Positions 25,101 through 36,344 of a DNA stretch of 64,000 nt are shown here, one piece after another. The DNA comes from Latrodectus hesperus (taxonomy: Eukaryota; Arthropoda; Arachnida; Araneae; Theridiidae), in the NCBI GenBank assembly GCA_037975125.1, contig CM075851.1:76077349-76141348 (forward strand). The letters run 5' to 3'. The notes beneath the pieces were generated by a model. That model saw only the letters and a program-made list of their open reading frames with translations, had not been told where the DNA came from and did no database searches. The translations under genes and the position numbers were made by a program. Every line of letters starts with the position of its first letter. Positions within the stretch are counted from its first letter, which is position 1.

Positions 25101-26990
25101 ACAATGAAATTATATGATAAGATAACAAAACATCTGTGCAAGATTAATTCATATTATGATATTTTTAAAAAAATAAGGTAAGATTTCCAATACTTAATAA
25201 TAGTTCTTTACAAAATTTGAACATAAATCCATATTTAGTCTTGTATATAATGAAACTTAAATTATGGCCGATCCAATCAGAAATATCATTGAATAAAAAT
25301 TTTTATGTTGTTGTTTCTAATATCAGATGGCATGGCTAAGCTAAATCATCTCCATAAAACCAAAAATCATTAAAAAGTCTAAAAATAAAATAGGATTCTC
25401 CAAAACCTCGTTCACAGTAAAATTTAGACAGTCAAGAATATTTTTGTAACTATCTTTATCAAAATTAAACTTTATATGGATATCTATAGAATAAAATTGA
25501 TTATGCTAAATAGTTTAATTTATTCAACATAGACAGAAAACTTAAAAGATTGAACCTGTACATGTGATTACAGCATTAAAAAAAATAATAATTAATCTAC
25601 TAATTAAATTTTGAACCAACCTGATTTTTCAACATAAAAAATTATTTATGAATATGAGTTTAATAAAACAATCAAAAGATATTCAACAAAATATTTTGAT
25701 TTGTTGATTGAATATTTCAATATTTTATTTCTATCACGATCACTTTAGAAATTTTTCATACAGTCTCAAATTGTACATTATAAATATTACACAATAGAAC
25801 AGTTCAAATCTATATTCTGTAATATTAATTACAAGTTAATGAACATTATATAGACACTAAAATCAAAATTAGCAAATTCAAAATTTTAAAATTTCCTATA
25901 TTCTGTAATGGGTGACAACCATCACTATACACTGTATCTAAGAGTTGCAATTAATAATATATTCTGATGAATTTTAACTTTGTTTTTAATTTCAAATTAT
26001 CTCTATTATGCATGAACTTTATTTATGTTGTTATACTTTTATAATTCCCATTAAAATACCAAGAATATTTCAAATTAAGAAATTTCATTTGCAAATATCA
26101 AAAATCTTTTATTAAAAAATATACTAAAAATTTCAAAGTCTTGTAGCTGGGTAATTATGCATGTTCATGTAATTAGTTTAAAAGTTATCCATAAACAATA
26201 AAAAAAAACATTTTTAGTCAAAATTGTAAATCATTTTGTCAACTACAATTATTTTAGATTTAAGCAGAAAAATATGTAAATTTATAATGAACAACTTTTT
26301 TATAATGAAAGACCAAAATACTGAAACAAATTTCACAAAACCACACTTTAATGACTTTAAAATATATAAATTTAATATTAATTGAAGTGGACATTAATAA
26401 ATAAAGTATTTATTAATGAATTTCCACCTGCATTTAAATATAAAATTTTAGCACTTAAAGGATACTTTATACTGTCCATTGCATATGATATCATCTCTTT
26501 GAGAAACACTTAAGTTTATAGGCCATTTTTTTGTTATTGAGTCACAAATAAGATTTAAATTTGTCTTTCGATTGTAATCTTTTCTCGGAGAGAAGAATGA
26601 AAAATTGAGATTTCCATGATCATGATATACAGTACCTCCACCACTATTTCTTCTAGCAATACTAACACCACTGGCTTGACAAAAGTCTACTGAACATTCC
26701 GCCCATGGATTTTGATGTCTACCTATCACAACAGAAGGCCCATTATACCACAAAAGGAGAATAAATATACCTTTATCTGTAAGATCTAAATTTTTATATA
26801 ACCAATCTTCAAACGCTAAATTCTCATAGATATCATGAGATTGTGATAGTATAATAGAATTATGATTAATTTTAAGAGGATTGATTTTTCCATTAATTTT
26901 AAAGCTTTCACTAATTTTATTAAAGGTATGAAATTTGGTCATTTTGTAAGTAAAAATATTTTGTGCTCGAGATTTTAAAGCAACAATCAT
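20149..26990 (-). CDS. LIPT1: Lipoyltransferase 1, mitochondrial (four exons, complete)
   Basis: LIPT1 belongs to the LplA/LipB biotin-lipoyl ligase fold. In mitochondria it transfers lipoyl groups to the E2 subunits of 2-oxoacid dehydrogenases. Exons in gene order are 26466-26990, 23728-23859, 23539-23667 and 20149-20559, together 399 codons with stop, close to the usual 370-residue length. The start is ATG at 26990; an upstream in-frame TTG is not needed. The N-terminus is basic and Ser/Thr-containing, compatible with a mitochondrial presequence. Motifs are SVVIGRHQNPWAE (from about residue 86), RRNSGGGTVYHDHGNLNFSF (from about 113), and NGQYK joined to VSGTAAKLGRNNAYHHC across exons 1-2, containing the lipoyl-AMP-contacting Lys of the family. 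Exons 2-4 give LKCIKSKATASIKAK and LMSWNWCFGHTPQF of the accessory domain. Intron 1 looks U12-type with an unusual 3' end. Confidence 0.92.
21006..21230. repeat. Inverted-repeat (MITE-like) element
   Basis: The left arm contains ACAAATATATTGAACAAAAG and runs to AATAGC; its reverse complement lies at 21,193-21,230. Arms are about 34 bp, near-perfect, with a small indel at the outer end, separated by about 150 bp. No target duplication could be fixed. Confidence 0.7.
22069..22134. repeat. (AT)n microsatellite
   Basis: An uninterrupted AT run of about 66 bp, followed by short GT and GA tracts to about 22,170. Confidence 0.97.
23539..23667 (-). CDS. LIPT1: LIPT1 exon 3
   Basis: The acceptor is attatttacag and the donor gtaagt. 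It encodes KCIKSKATASIKAKVINLKA and on to DDYKYIYS, 43 codons in phase 0. The intron separating it from exon 2 is only 60 nt (23668-23727) and is nearly open in frame, so it could be mistaken for coding sequence. Confidence 0.88.
23728..23859 (-). CDS. LIPT1: LIPT1 exon 2
   Basis: It encodes VSGTAAKLGRNNAYHHCTVL and on to HKDLESLIFNIL, 44 codons in phase 0. The donor is gtatta. The 5' boundary is fixed by family similarity: the frame must continue K-V-S-G-T directly from exon 1. The nearest upstream in-frame codons run into TAA, so the intron appears to end in AT at 23861-23860. Confidence 0.85.
23860..26465 (-). other. LIPT1: LIPT1 intron 1, candidate U12-type (minor spliceosome) intron
   Basis: On the minus strand the intron begins GTATCCTTT (from 26465 downward), an exact match to the U12 donor consensus. 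It carries ATTCTTAAC (23878-23870), which matches the U12 branch-site core CTTAAC. From the branch A to the end is 11 nt, the spacing expected for U12 introns. The last two bases before the family-supported exon start are AT rather than AG or AC. Confidence 0.72.
26466..26990 (-). CDS. LIPT1: LIPT1 exon 1
   Basis: It encodes residues 1-175. ATG at 26988-26990 is the first ATG of the frame and precedes a plausible presequence. The catalytic-domain core contains GRHQNPW and RRNSGGGTVYHDHGNLNFSF. It ends at NGQYK, exactly at a GTATCCTTT donor. Confidence 0.92.
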
Positions 26991-27873
26991 TTTTAAGTTT
27001 CCTTTAAAATATTTGGTTGAAGACAACAAATATGTGATTTGATAACTAAGTAATAAATGGTAAAAGGTTGAAAGCTTCCTTTATAAATATTTCATAGTTT
27101 GATACAAACTAAGCACAATAATTAATCCTTTATTATAATTTAACCTTTATAACCTCTCTAAAAATAAAGTTATTTTCGATTACGAAATTTTTAAATCAAA
27201 ATTTCACCCACACACAAGCAAAGTTCATATAATTTATATTAATTTGCTTTTATTTACAAATTGCATCAAATCATGTCAGGACTGTAACATGCTTAAAACA
27301 ACAGTAATATTTTTTTATTCCGTACATAAGAATTTATATGTGTATTACTCCGCTCCTTCAGTCTTTCCTTAGAATCGTTATTTGGGTCGATTACACCATG
27401 CATTTTATGCTAATTTATAATTTTCATTTTTCTAAATCATTGAGTACCAATTAATTAAGTTCTGAAAGTATTATCTACAAAATATCAATTAGATACTTGC
27501 ATATAACATAATAGAATCCTCAAAGACGAGATTAATTTCCGCTGGGAGGATCTTTTCTATAATGAAATTGAAAATAAGCACGAGTTTACGATTCCTCTTA
27601 TAAAATGTACGCAGTTATCTTTGATGAATTAGCATTAATCACTTGCATTCTAAAATGAAGATAAAAAGAAATTAGAATTGCACATGAGTATAAACTATTG
27701 GTAAAAACATTTCTATTAATGCAATTCAATTTTCCTTATTCATTTCAAAAAGTTTGCTGAAACGTATAGAAAACGTATAAGCAACCACCACGTTTTCCTG
27801 AATTTCGCTTAATTAACTCTTTCGTGTTTATTTCTTGTTAAGTTGAAAGTCACAGATATCGTATACTTAGTTC

Positions 27874-28235
27874 GGGTAAAAATATACTTGAGGGTACCCC
27901 TTGGCGAATTTTGTTTGGCGCCAATCCTGTTCGCGCGGAACGCTGTGCAAACAGCAATGGTGGCCAAAACACAATGAAATTTCAAAAATAATGCAGTAAG
28001 CACATAAAAAAAGAAAAAGTGTACTCACTTTATTTTGCTGGAATGTCTTCACTTTGAGGTACACAAACTTCTCTAATAGTACCTACAAATATTGCTTAAA
28101 TTTAAAGAAAACCAATCAAAACCGTGAATGGATTTCAGAATAACGTTTAGGGTTATCATAAATAGACCAACATCGCCCAGCTTGGCGATAAACTTGGCGA
28201 GAATTCAAGGGGCACCCTCAAGTATAGTCTAACCC
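27874..28235. mobile_element. Non-autonomous DNA transposon (362 bp), related to the element in the MATH-BTB gene
   Basis: Terminal inverted repeats of about 30 bp begin GGGT and share TATACTTGAGGGT followed by A/G and CCCCTTG; five of 30 positions differ. Flanks CTTAGTTC and CTTTGTTC suggest an 8-bp target duplication with one change. Subterminal sequence TTGGCGAATTTTGTTTGGCG near the left end and TTGGCGAGAA near the right end resemble those of the element at 35,130-36,344. No transposase is encoded; two short ORFs on the minus strand here are chance. Confidence 0.75.
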
Positions 28236-30869
28236 TTTGTTCGTTTATATGTTTGAAAACTAGCATATATTTAATGGTTTATTTATTTTTTTACATCTCT
28301 TGGTGAGTTGTGACTGTAATGTTCACTTTAGCTCTAAATCTTTTTTAAAAAAATAGCTATCAAGTAAGCAGATAAAAATACAAAATTCAAATGAAAATAT
28401 ACACATATTTAATGTAAACAAATTTCACTTCATATTTATCACATGACATGTGCTATATGTTGAAGAGCGTGTTGTGAGGAACTAATTAAATTAAAATCGG
28501 AAGCCAATATCAACCTATATTTTCCAATTAATTGCTTTTGGTGAATTTATTCGATGACCAGGAAAAAACATCAAATTTTACCCCATTTGACTATTTTTGT
28601 TACCATTTACTTTAGCCATTTTCTGTTCAGGGATTGAAATTATTCAAGAAATAATTATAACCTTCATTGATGTATCTAAATTTCATGCCACTGATTCTTA
28701 AAATATTCGAGATTATTTCTGTGTTTCATCCTTTTTATTGTTGTTAAAATTTCGTAGACATTTCTTCCTTAAAACTTGTAAATTTCCTTAGAATAGATTT
28801 TTAAGAGAATATAACTGTTACTAATATTTAATTCAATTAAAATGGACAGACTTCTAAATGATGTCGTATTCTTTTAAAAATCAATTTTCTACAACAATAT
28901 ACTGAAAATTTTTGTAAAATCATATACACAGGATAATTCTTTAAAACTAATAAACTTTTTTGGAATAGGTTTTCAAAAGAATGTTACTATTGAATATCCT
29001 TAATTTTATAAACTTAATAAAACGTCTTCTAAGTATGAACCTTTCCTTTTAGAAATCAATTTTCTTCAATTACATCAATGAATAAATTCAATAAGTCGTA
29101 AGGAACAATTAATGAAACTAATAGAAATCGTGTGTGAACTTTTTATTATCTCATCAAAAGATTTAATAAATTTTAAATATAAAGTTAAAAGTGTGTGGAA
29201 TATAGAATTGGTTGTCGATAAAAATTAGGAAAATAGAAATTTTAAAGAATTTTGTCAGAATAATTTTCAGGCAATGATTGATAATGAAGCTGACAATTAG
29301 TTTTTTGCTATTTATGAAAAAATTATGGAAATTCAGATTATTCAAAAGGAAAACAGCTTTTAAAGGATGGAATTTTTGATGGGAACACTATGACAGAATT
29401 CCTGTTTTGAAAAATTGTATTATGATTTCCTGAAGAAGTGTGAATATTTAGGCTGTGTATGAAGGAAAGAAAGAAAAATTCATTCATTAGTCATCTTATT
29501 ACTTTATCTCACTCAAGTACATATCATCAGGTGAAACGAACTTGTTATTTCCGTTTCCACAAGACGTGAGGGAATATATATTATATTGAGAAAATATACA
29601 ATAGAGGCTCGATTATGCAAATTCGTAGTGTAAAATACTTCGTAAAATGGAAAGATAAATTTTAGATTTTAAAATCAATTTTTTTTTCTCAAACTGCTCT
29701 TTCTGTATATAAAATACTGTTGGAAAAAACTATTTAGTATACATTATATAAGAAACATACACAAAGTAAAATTCTTATTTAAAAACAATTTTTATTTAAA
29801 AATAATTCTTATTTTCATTTAGTTGATGAAAAATAAGGAAAAGTAATCACTTATTTTATTTTTTGAAACTATCATTTCAAAATTATATCAAAGCATTTTA
29901 CTCTGTTGCTTCGACTAAAAAAATAAGTAAATCTCATTAAGCATTCATCTATTTGTTTTGCAGACAGTAACAGTATTACTCATTTTCTTCTTGTTTGATA
30001 TCTAAAATGTCTCTTTCTTAGTATGTCTTTAATCATTTAATCCTCTGATAATTTCTTGGATACAGATTCAAAAAGTCCTGAAATGAAATTTCGGGTAGCA
30101 GTGGGTTTCATTGCAGAAGTTTATGACTGCGTAACTTATTATCATTCATGTTGCAAATAAACCATTGTATATTTTTATTCCTGCAATACCACTCCAAGCA
30201 TAAATTGTGACAGTATATTGCACCTCAAACGTTCAGATTCAAATGACGATTCCAAGACATGATCACTCCTTCCACTTAAAGATATTCGTTATATTTCGAC
30301 CCATGGAGTGTAAATCGTGAGTTAATTTAGACAGTTTAAGAAATATTCCACGATTGCTTCAAAAGAAATCCGAGATTTCAACCTCAGTAGTGCAGTTAGC
30401 TAGCTATAATTTGGAGAGTTTACGATTCTCCCATTAAAATATTGGCCAATTTTTTCAACCTTAAAATGAAAAAAATTTTGAAAAATTGGGGAAAAAATAT
30501 TTAAAAATAAGAAAGTAAGAAACATAAACAAAAGAGGCACATGAAAATGAGAGTTCGTAAAAAAGAGAATTTTCAAAATTTTAATTCGTAAATAGGAATT
30601 AAGCTTATCATTGCGTCTATGGACCTGTTAGGGAACAGCTATTCATAAAATCATGAATTCTCGTATATTTGGAATATGCAAAAACGAGCGCCTTTTGTAT
30701 TTGGCGAAACTGAATAAATACAATATATTTTATTCCTACATTTCTTAATATTCAATGACTATATACAATAATAATAATAATAATAACATATATATATATA
30801 TATATGTATGTATATTATTCACTTTTAAATCTTACTTATTTTAGTAATACTTTTTTTCAAATGTTATTC

Positions 30870-32659
30870 TAAAGGCCCTGCTAGACCTCCGTCGGGGAAA
30901 ATCGAATCCTATGTTAATCCTATGGATAATATTTTAACGTTTCACAAGTGCTATTTTCATGATAGAAACTTCCGGTCTTTTGCAAATTACAAAACACAGA
31001 GCTACTGTCACCTCGACGCCCATTTTTAGCGTTTAAAATTTTTTTAAATATTTTTAAAATGCCAAAATATCTCCATCCGGGTAAATTTCAACCAAATTCT
31101 AATTTCATTGAGGTTTTACAAAATTTGGTTTAAAGATATTTCATTTTTTTCTTCGTACAGTTACAAAATGAACATTTTTGTTTTTTTTTAAGCTAAAAAT
31201 ATTTTTGATTGCATTAATATTTCGATACGAATTTTTATTACAAATCAAACTCATTCTTATTTCTAAAAATCTTTCTCTGTACACAACGCCACCTATGAAA
31301 CTGGAAAATTTTTAACGCCAAATTTGGCTGATTTTTCTACTTCACTACGGTAACCTAAAGAAGGGGAAATTTCTGAGAAAAACTTCTCCCCATATGATTC
31401 CCGCTGTTTTAACATGTGGTTGGCAAACACTTCCAAATCGAGCAAGAAGAATTAGCTTTTCTTACAAATGAAATAGAAAAGACATCTGGAAATAATGCAT
31501 GTTAGATTTCTGTTTATTAGCGTGGGAAAAGTAGCTATGAAGTGGATCTAGTTAATAATTTCCTAGTTAATGTTAGGTTCCTAGCCTAAATGGCCATGTT
31601 ACACCAGAATATTAACTTTTTAACACCAGAACAATATTACACCAGAGTATTAACTTTTTAAAAAACGTGTACTTCTAATTATAACTTAGTTAATTTTATT
31701 TATATATTGGAATAAAGTTATGGACTTGTGAGATGAAAGATAAGAGATGAATCTCTCTTTCAAGCTCTAAGTAATTCTAATTATATAAAAATAGATGTAA
31801 TGATTATTATATAAATAATTACAGTTACAATATTTTTATGAAAATTACGATACGATTATATGTATATAGATAGATAGATAATCGTAACGTTATTTTCATA
31901 AAAATATATTTTGTAACTGAAATTATTTATATAATTTATCATTTCAACTAGTTTTATATAATAAGAATATGTATATGTGTGTGTTAGTTTTAAAAAAAAC
32001 TTGAAAAAAATTAAATATTTTTATATTGAGTTAGTTTTGAAAATAATAGTTTTTAATTATTTGTTGCATTCAATGGATCAAGTCTCATAAAATCAAATTC
32101 AACCAAGGCACTTAAAAAAATATTTTTAATCATTCATATAGTATTTTAGGTTTGATTTGAATTCTGATAAATCATTTTTGACCATTTAATTAGTAACTGT
32201 AAAATCACTTAACATCCGCAATTTGTCTTCATATTTTTTAGTGCGAATAATAAAAGCCGAACTCTAAAATATAAATAAATAATATTTTCTTTAGAATCAC
32301 TGGCAGCTAATTTTCTATAAGACAGTAACACGTATTTCCGGTGTCAGTTCGTTCAGCATTTGTACTGGCCCATTTTCCCTCACCCCTATTCTAAGAACCC
32401 TGAGGGTAATTTGAGGTTTAACATTTGTTAGGAGCAAATTTAAAACTCGCTTTTTGGCTGTTTTTATGGCGTTAGTGCTTTAATTTTTCACGATATAACG
32501 CGCCAAATCTGGCAGACTCGCTAACTTCGAAGGATTGATTGACAAGCAATTTCAACCAATAATATTGTTTTGGATACTCCCTCGACAAGCTTTGAGAACT
32601 AACACCAGATGGGGCGACAAGACAACGGGAGTTCTCACGTAGGTCTGAAAGAGCCTTAA
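30870..32659. mobile_element. Probable decayed DNA transposon, about 1.8 kb
   Basis: Imperfect terminal inverted repeats: TAAAGGCCCTGCTAGACCTC at 30,870 and the reverse complement of a related sequence at 32,637-32,659 (17 of 23 positions agree). Both ends are clearly richer in GC than the surroundings. No target duplication and no transposase frame are visible, so the boundaries are tentative. Confidence 0.5.
31804..31934. repeat. Long imperfect hairpin with about 55-bp arms
   Basis: The left arm contains ATAAATAATTACAGTTACAA and ATGAAAATTACGATACGAT. The right arm (31,878-31,934) is its reverse complement with a few mismatches. The loop holds a (TAGA)n tract. It is MITE-like and lies inside the larger 30.9-32.7 kb element. 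Confidence 0.75.
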
Positions 32660-32917
32660 GGACTGGAATTATAAAAAAATTATCTATATTTTTTAAATTC
32701 TTAGCTTTAAAAAAATAAAATTAAAAATTATAATAAATATTTTATATAAATTTAATAATAAATTTATCATAAATAAAATTGTCACCAAAAAATACGAATT
32801 AAAGAATGTGCTAAAAGTCGAAAAAGCACAGGAATTTGTAAACATTTAATTAATGTATATACGTCTTTCTATTCACATTTATATATATATAGTAAAAAAT
32901 TCATAAAAATGTAATGG

Positions 32918-32921
<4 letters not shown>

Positions 32922-32988
<67 letters not shown>
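32922..32988. repeat. (TA)n microsatellite
   Basis: An uninterrupted AT dinucleotide run of about 67 bp. Confidence 0.97.
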
Positions 32989-32990
<2 letters not shown>

Positions 32991-33807
32991 AACCTTTATA
33001 ATTTTCCTTTAAGGCATTGAAAAATGCTTAAAGGCAGAATGCCAGTGCAAGAGTTGACCACGTCACTTTAGCGTAATTCAAAATCTGATCCAATGGCGCG
33101 TCTCAAGATGAATTAAAGGGTGCCATCTCTTTCTCAATAAACCATTGACTGTCGCTTGGACAAATTAAAATCTAACTAAATACAAAAAATAAATTGGATG
33201 AAATCGTAGAGAAAAGACATTGGTTTTAATATTGATACTGTTTTCTTTTCTGAAATCAAAATATTTTTGAATGTACATTAAATCCTTACAGCATTACAAA
33301 TAATTAAATGACCTGTTATAGAGTAGCAAAAAAAATGATAATTCGAATGAAATATATGCATATTGTATCACAAGATATAATTTCTCAAATTTATTGTCTT
33401 TTCATTCCTTTTTTTAATTTTCCTAAATTCGCACAGTGGAAAAAGAAAATGAAGGTGAACTCAAAACATTCAAGTGAATTGTTTTTAAGAGCTCGCCATG
33501 TATTTGTTATCACATTTTCGAATTATCTAATTCTAGTTTTTAATCGTTTTCTACAACAATAGATAGATGATACTACAAAAAGCTTAGATTAGAATGACAG
33601 AAGATGTAATCAGAGAGAAAAGTAACTCCAAAGTGTAATATTTATTCAAGGTATATTTTTTGATGTTTCATTTTTGATTTATTTGACTGTGTAAATATGA
33701 AGAACAATATTTTTAAAAGTTTTGCCGTATGAAACATTGGAAATTTGTCTTGTGAAACATTGGGGATATTTTTTTTTAATACTTTTAACAATTTAAAATT
33801 TTTAAGC

Positions 33808-34671
33808 ATGTCGAATACTTCAGAATGTGCAAGAGGTGGAATTTCCATCGTGTGGACGATTGAAAATTTTCTCTCTTTACCTGATTATTGGATAACCTCT
33901 TTTCCATTTAAATGGCCAAAAATGAATAGTAACTGGAGGGTGGATATCATGAACTTCAATATTGGAAAGGAGCATAAAGATATTTCCATAAAAATTAACA
34001 AGTTGGATAAGTGTAGACCTTGTTTTTTAATTAGCAATATGTTTTTCGTTAATGGTACATATCATTTTGAAATCAGCAGACATGATGAATATGCTTGGAG
34101 TGATATCACAATGTGCATGATACCAATCAAAAGAATTAATTGGGAAAAGGAAGGTCTTATAAACAACGGTTCCTTGACTTTACGGATAGATTTTTGGGAT
34201 TCTACCATAAACGACTTGTTAACAGCAGAGTACTTTGTTCGTTCTATTTACATCCAGCAAGCGTATTCGTTTCAGTGGAAGCTCAAAAGTGTTAGTGATT
34301 GGGAAAAGAAAAAGAAAATTGTAAAAAGAAGAAAGAAGAATAGGAAAGAAGAATGGAAAGAATATTTAGAAAGCTCCATTGATGTTCCTATGGAGATAAA
34401 AGATTTCTTAACCTTTCAAGATTACAATTTGACTGTAAGTTTGCAAATTTTTGATGATGGCATCATTGTGAGTTTCTCCGCAAAAGGTATTGAAGTGAAA
34501 GATTTTAACGCTTCATGTAGTTTCAAGCTAAAATTTCAACAAAAGGAAAGTACTAAGGTAACTTATTTGGATACTGGATGGGAGAAAACTAGATTGTATA
34601 ATTTTGATGCAGCTACAACTCGCTTTTTCCCTAAAATGTCTGAGTCCATCCAAAATTTCCTCAAGAAATAG
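33808..34671 (+). CDS. MATH-domain portion of the disrupted MATH-BTB gene
   Basis: 287 codons, opening MSNTSECARGGISIVWTIEN and ending NFLKK-TAG. If translated alone it would give a MATH-only protein lacking BTB. W-x-I-x-NF and the DxWxSxxxxW-like pattern DEYAWSDITMCM support the MATH assignment. A TTG-initiated extension to 33745 is not supported. Confidence 0.75.
   Translation: MSNTSECARGGISIVWTIENFLSLPDYWITSFPFKWPKMNSNWRVDIMNFNIGKEHKDISIKINKLDKCRPCFLISNMFFVNGTYHFEISRHDEYAWSDITMCMIPIKRINWEKEGLINNGSLTLRIDFWDSTINDLLTAEYFVRSIYIQQAYSFQWKLKSVSDWEKKKKIVKRRKKNRKEEWKEYLESSIDVPMEIKDFLTFQDYNLTVSLQIFDDGIIVSFSAKGIEVKDFNASCSFKLKFQQKESTKVTYLDTGWEKTRLYNFDAATTRFFPKMSESIQNFLKK
34669..34671 (+). other. In-frame TAG stop between MATH and BTB parts
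   Basis: The reading frame is open for 287 codons before and 150 codons after this stop in the same frame, and the downstream part carries the BTB domain the family normally has in one chain. A single substitution from a sense codon explains it. Confidence 0.85.
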
Positions 34672-35129
34672 TCGATAGTTAGAACCGACATCATTATTGG
34701 ATCTCCTTGTTTTGGCGTGGTGGAAAAAGTCCGTTACGAATATGGTATTCAAAATTTGAGTAGGGTATCAAGACTGCCAGAAAAGATACCGAAGTGTAAT
34801 CTGCAGAAATCTATGTATGATTTATACAAGAACAGTAAATTCTGCGATATAATACTTCATGTGTCTAAGGAAACGTTTAACTGTCACAAAGCAGTCCTTT
34901 GTGCTAGATCTCCAATATTCAGAGAAATTCTGGAAAGCGAGATCGCCAAGAAAACCAGCATCATCAACATTGACGATGCTGATTCTGAAACTTTTGGAAT
35001 GCTTATGTATTACTTATACACTGACAGCTTGGAAAACGTTGCTTTCGATTCGGTTGTAAAGTTGTATACCATTTCTGAAAAATATGCTGTTAAACATTTG
35101 CAGGAAAGATGCGCTAATTTAATCGTGTC
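34672..35129 (+). pseudogene. BTB-domain portion upstream of the transposon
   Basis: Same frame as the MATH part. It contains YDLYKNSKFCDIILHVSKET, CHKAVLCARSPIFREIL, MLMYYLYTDSLENV and YAVKHLQERCANLIVS, the standard BTB helices. It ends at the transposon's left target duplication. Its only ATG-initiated start would be internal (34814). Confidence 0.82.
35122..35129 (+). repeat. Left 8-bp target-site duplication (ATCGTGTC)
   Basis: An identical octamer occurs at 36345-36352, immediately outside both terminal inverted repeats. Collapsing the two copies joins ANLIVS to CLSPDNVCE in frame. Confidence 0.93.
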
Positions 35130-36344
35130 GGAACAAGTTCAGTATCCCCATACACTTGGCGACGCGGCGAATTTTTTGTCGCCAAGTTGCCAAGCTAGGC
35201 GCGCGTTTATTTAAACGGGAAATTTCCCTAAATTCGATCGAAAAATAAGTATTTCAGAAAATTTAAAAAGGGAAATAAATATAAATAATGGACTTACTTG
35301 ATATGAAGTTAAGCTGACATGCCGATTGGTATATTTATTTCGACATTTTATTCGTTTGTCACCAGTGTCACATTTCAGTAAAAATAATTATCTAATTTTA
35401 CAAAAAAAAGCATGCAAAAATATTTTTCTAAATATATACACTTTATAAAATTTAAAAAAGCATGCAAAAACTTATTTTTCAAATATATACATTTTTAAAT
35501 TTAAAAAAAAACATGAATAAAATATTTTTTAAATATATACACATTTTAAGTAAATAAAAATGAAACAAGAATACAATAAAAAAATACATGTGAGCAATAG
35601 AATTTAAATAAAATAATTACACCTTCTCCAAATCCAATTTCCGTTAAAAATTCATTTATATTTGGGAATCCTAAATTAATTAATAATTTGGAATCCTGAG
35701 CAATAATCCATCATTATTATCTTTAATTTTTGGTAAAATAATTTGTTGATATTTTTCAACAACATTTTGAATATGAGACATTTTAAATTAAAACAAAAAA
35801 TAAAGTAATTAAAACAATAAAAAGATGATAATAAATTAAGAAAACGAAATAAGGAAAAAGAATATTTAACGGTTTTAAATACATAAAATAAAATATATCA
35901 TTTAATAAAAAAATATATATTAAAATTAAACCAAATAAAAATAATAATGAAAAAGAAATAGTAAAAAAGAAAAATTTACGATGTTTGGACACTGGAGACA
36001 ACGAAACACAAGAGCGGGAAATCCACTAATTCCGTCAGCTAATGTAAACGAAATTAAAATGACTAGCAATTAAAACGTAGAACAATTCGTAAAGAAATTT
36101 CTGGAAAGTTCTAGAAGTGAAACTAATTAAGCTATTGCCACTAAAAAAAGCACATTTATAACGTAAAAATTATTTAAAACACGAGAAACACGGAATCTGG
36201 CAACAAAAAAATAAAAATAGTAACAAAAACTAAATTTGGCAACAAAACAATGAAAACAAAAGCTGAAATCGGCAACACTACAACGTAAACAACGGTTACC
36301 AGATTTGGCGAGAAATCAGTGTATGGGGATACTGAACTTGTTCC
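35130..36344. mobile_element. 1,215-bp non-autonomous DNA transposon inserted in the MATH-BTB gene
   Basis: Perfect 26-bp terminal inverted repeats start GGAACAAGTTCAGTATCCCC and continue ATACAC; the right end is the exact reverse complement. The flanking duplication is 8 bp (ATCGTGTC). There is a subterminal hairpin (CTTGGCGAC at 35155-35163 with GTCGCCAAG at 35178-35186). The interior is AT-rich with a threefold tandem repeat (35,400-35,548) and no transposase; a 72-residue minus-strand ORF is low-complexity. An 8-bp duplication fits hAT, P or Merlin superfamilies. The GG start is more Merlin-like than hAT-like, but the superfamily cannot be settled by eye. Confidence 0.92.
35400..35548. 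repeat. Threefold tandem repeat inside the transposon
   Basis: Three roughly 50-bp units, each with an A-rich stretch, GCATGCAAAAA (ACATGAATAAA in the third) and TAAATATATACA or a close variant. Confidence 0.75.

Larger units (their letters stand above)
26991..33807. other. Intergenic region with transposon remnants
   Basis: LIPT1 and the MATH-BTB gene diverge from this interval, so promoters for both should lie here; I could not identify specific promoter elements. It contains a 362-bp inverted-repeat element (27,874-28,235), a 1.8-kb element with imperfect terminal repeats (30,870-32,659), a hairpin element (31,804-31,934) and a (TA)n array. The small ORFs in it are unsupported. Confidence 0.65.

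Noticed and set aside
27809..28064. Two overlapping minus-strand ORFs near 27.9 kb as genes
   Set aside because: They lie within the 362-bp inverted-repeat element and its flank, and have no coding signature.
35783..36001. 72-residue Phe-rich ORF as a transposase fragment
   Set aside because: Low-complexity AT-driven composition and no catalytic or zinc-binding motif; the element is non-autonomous.
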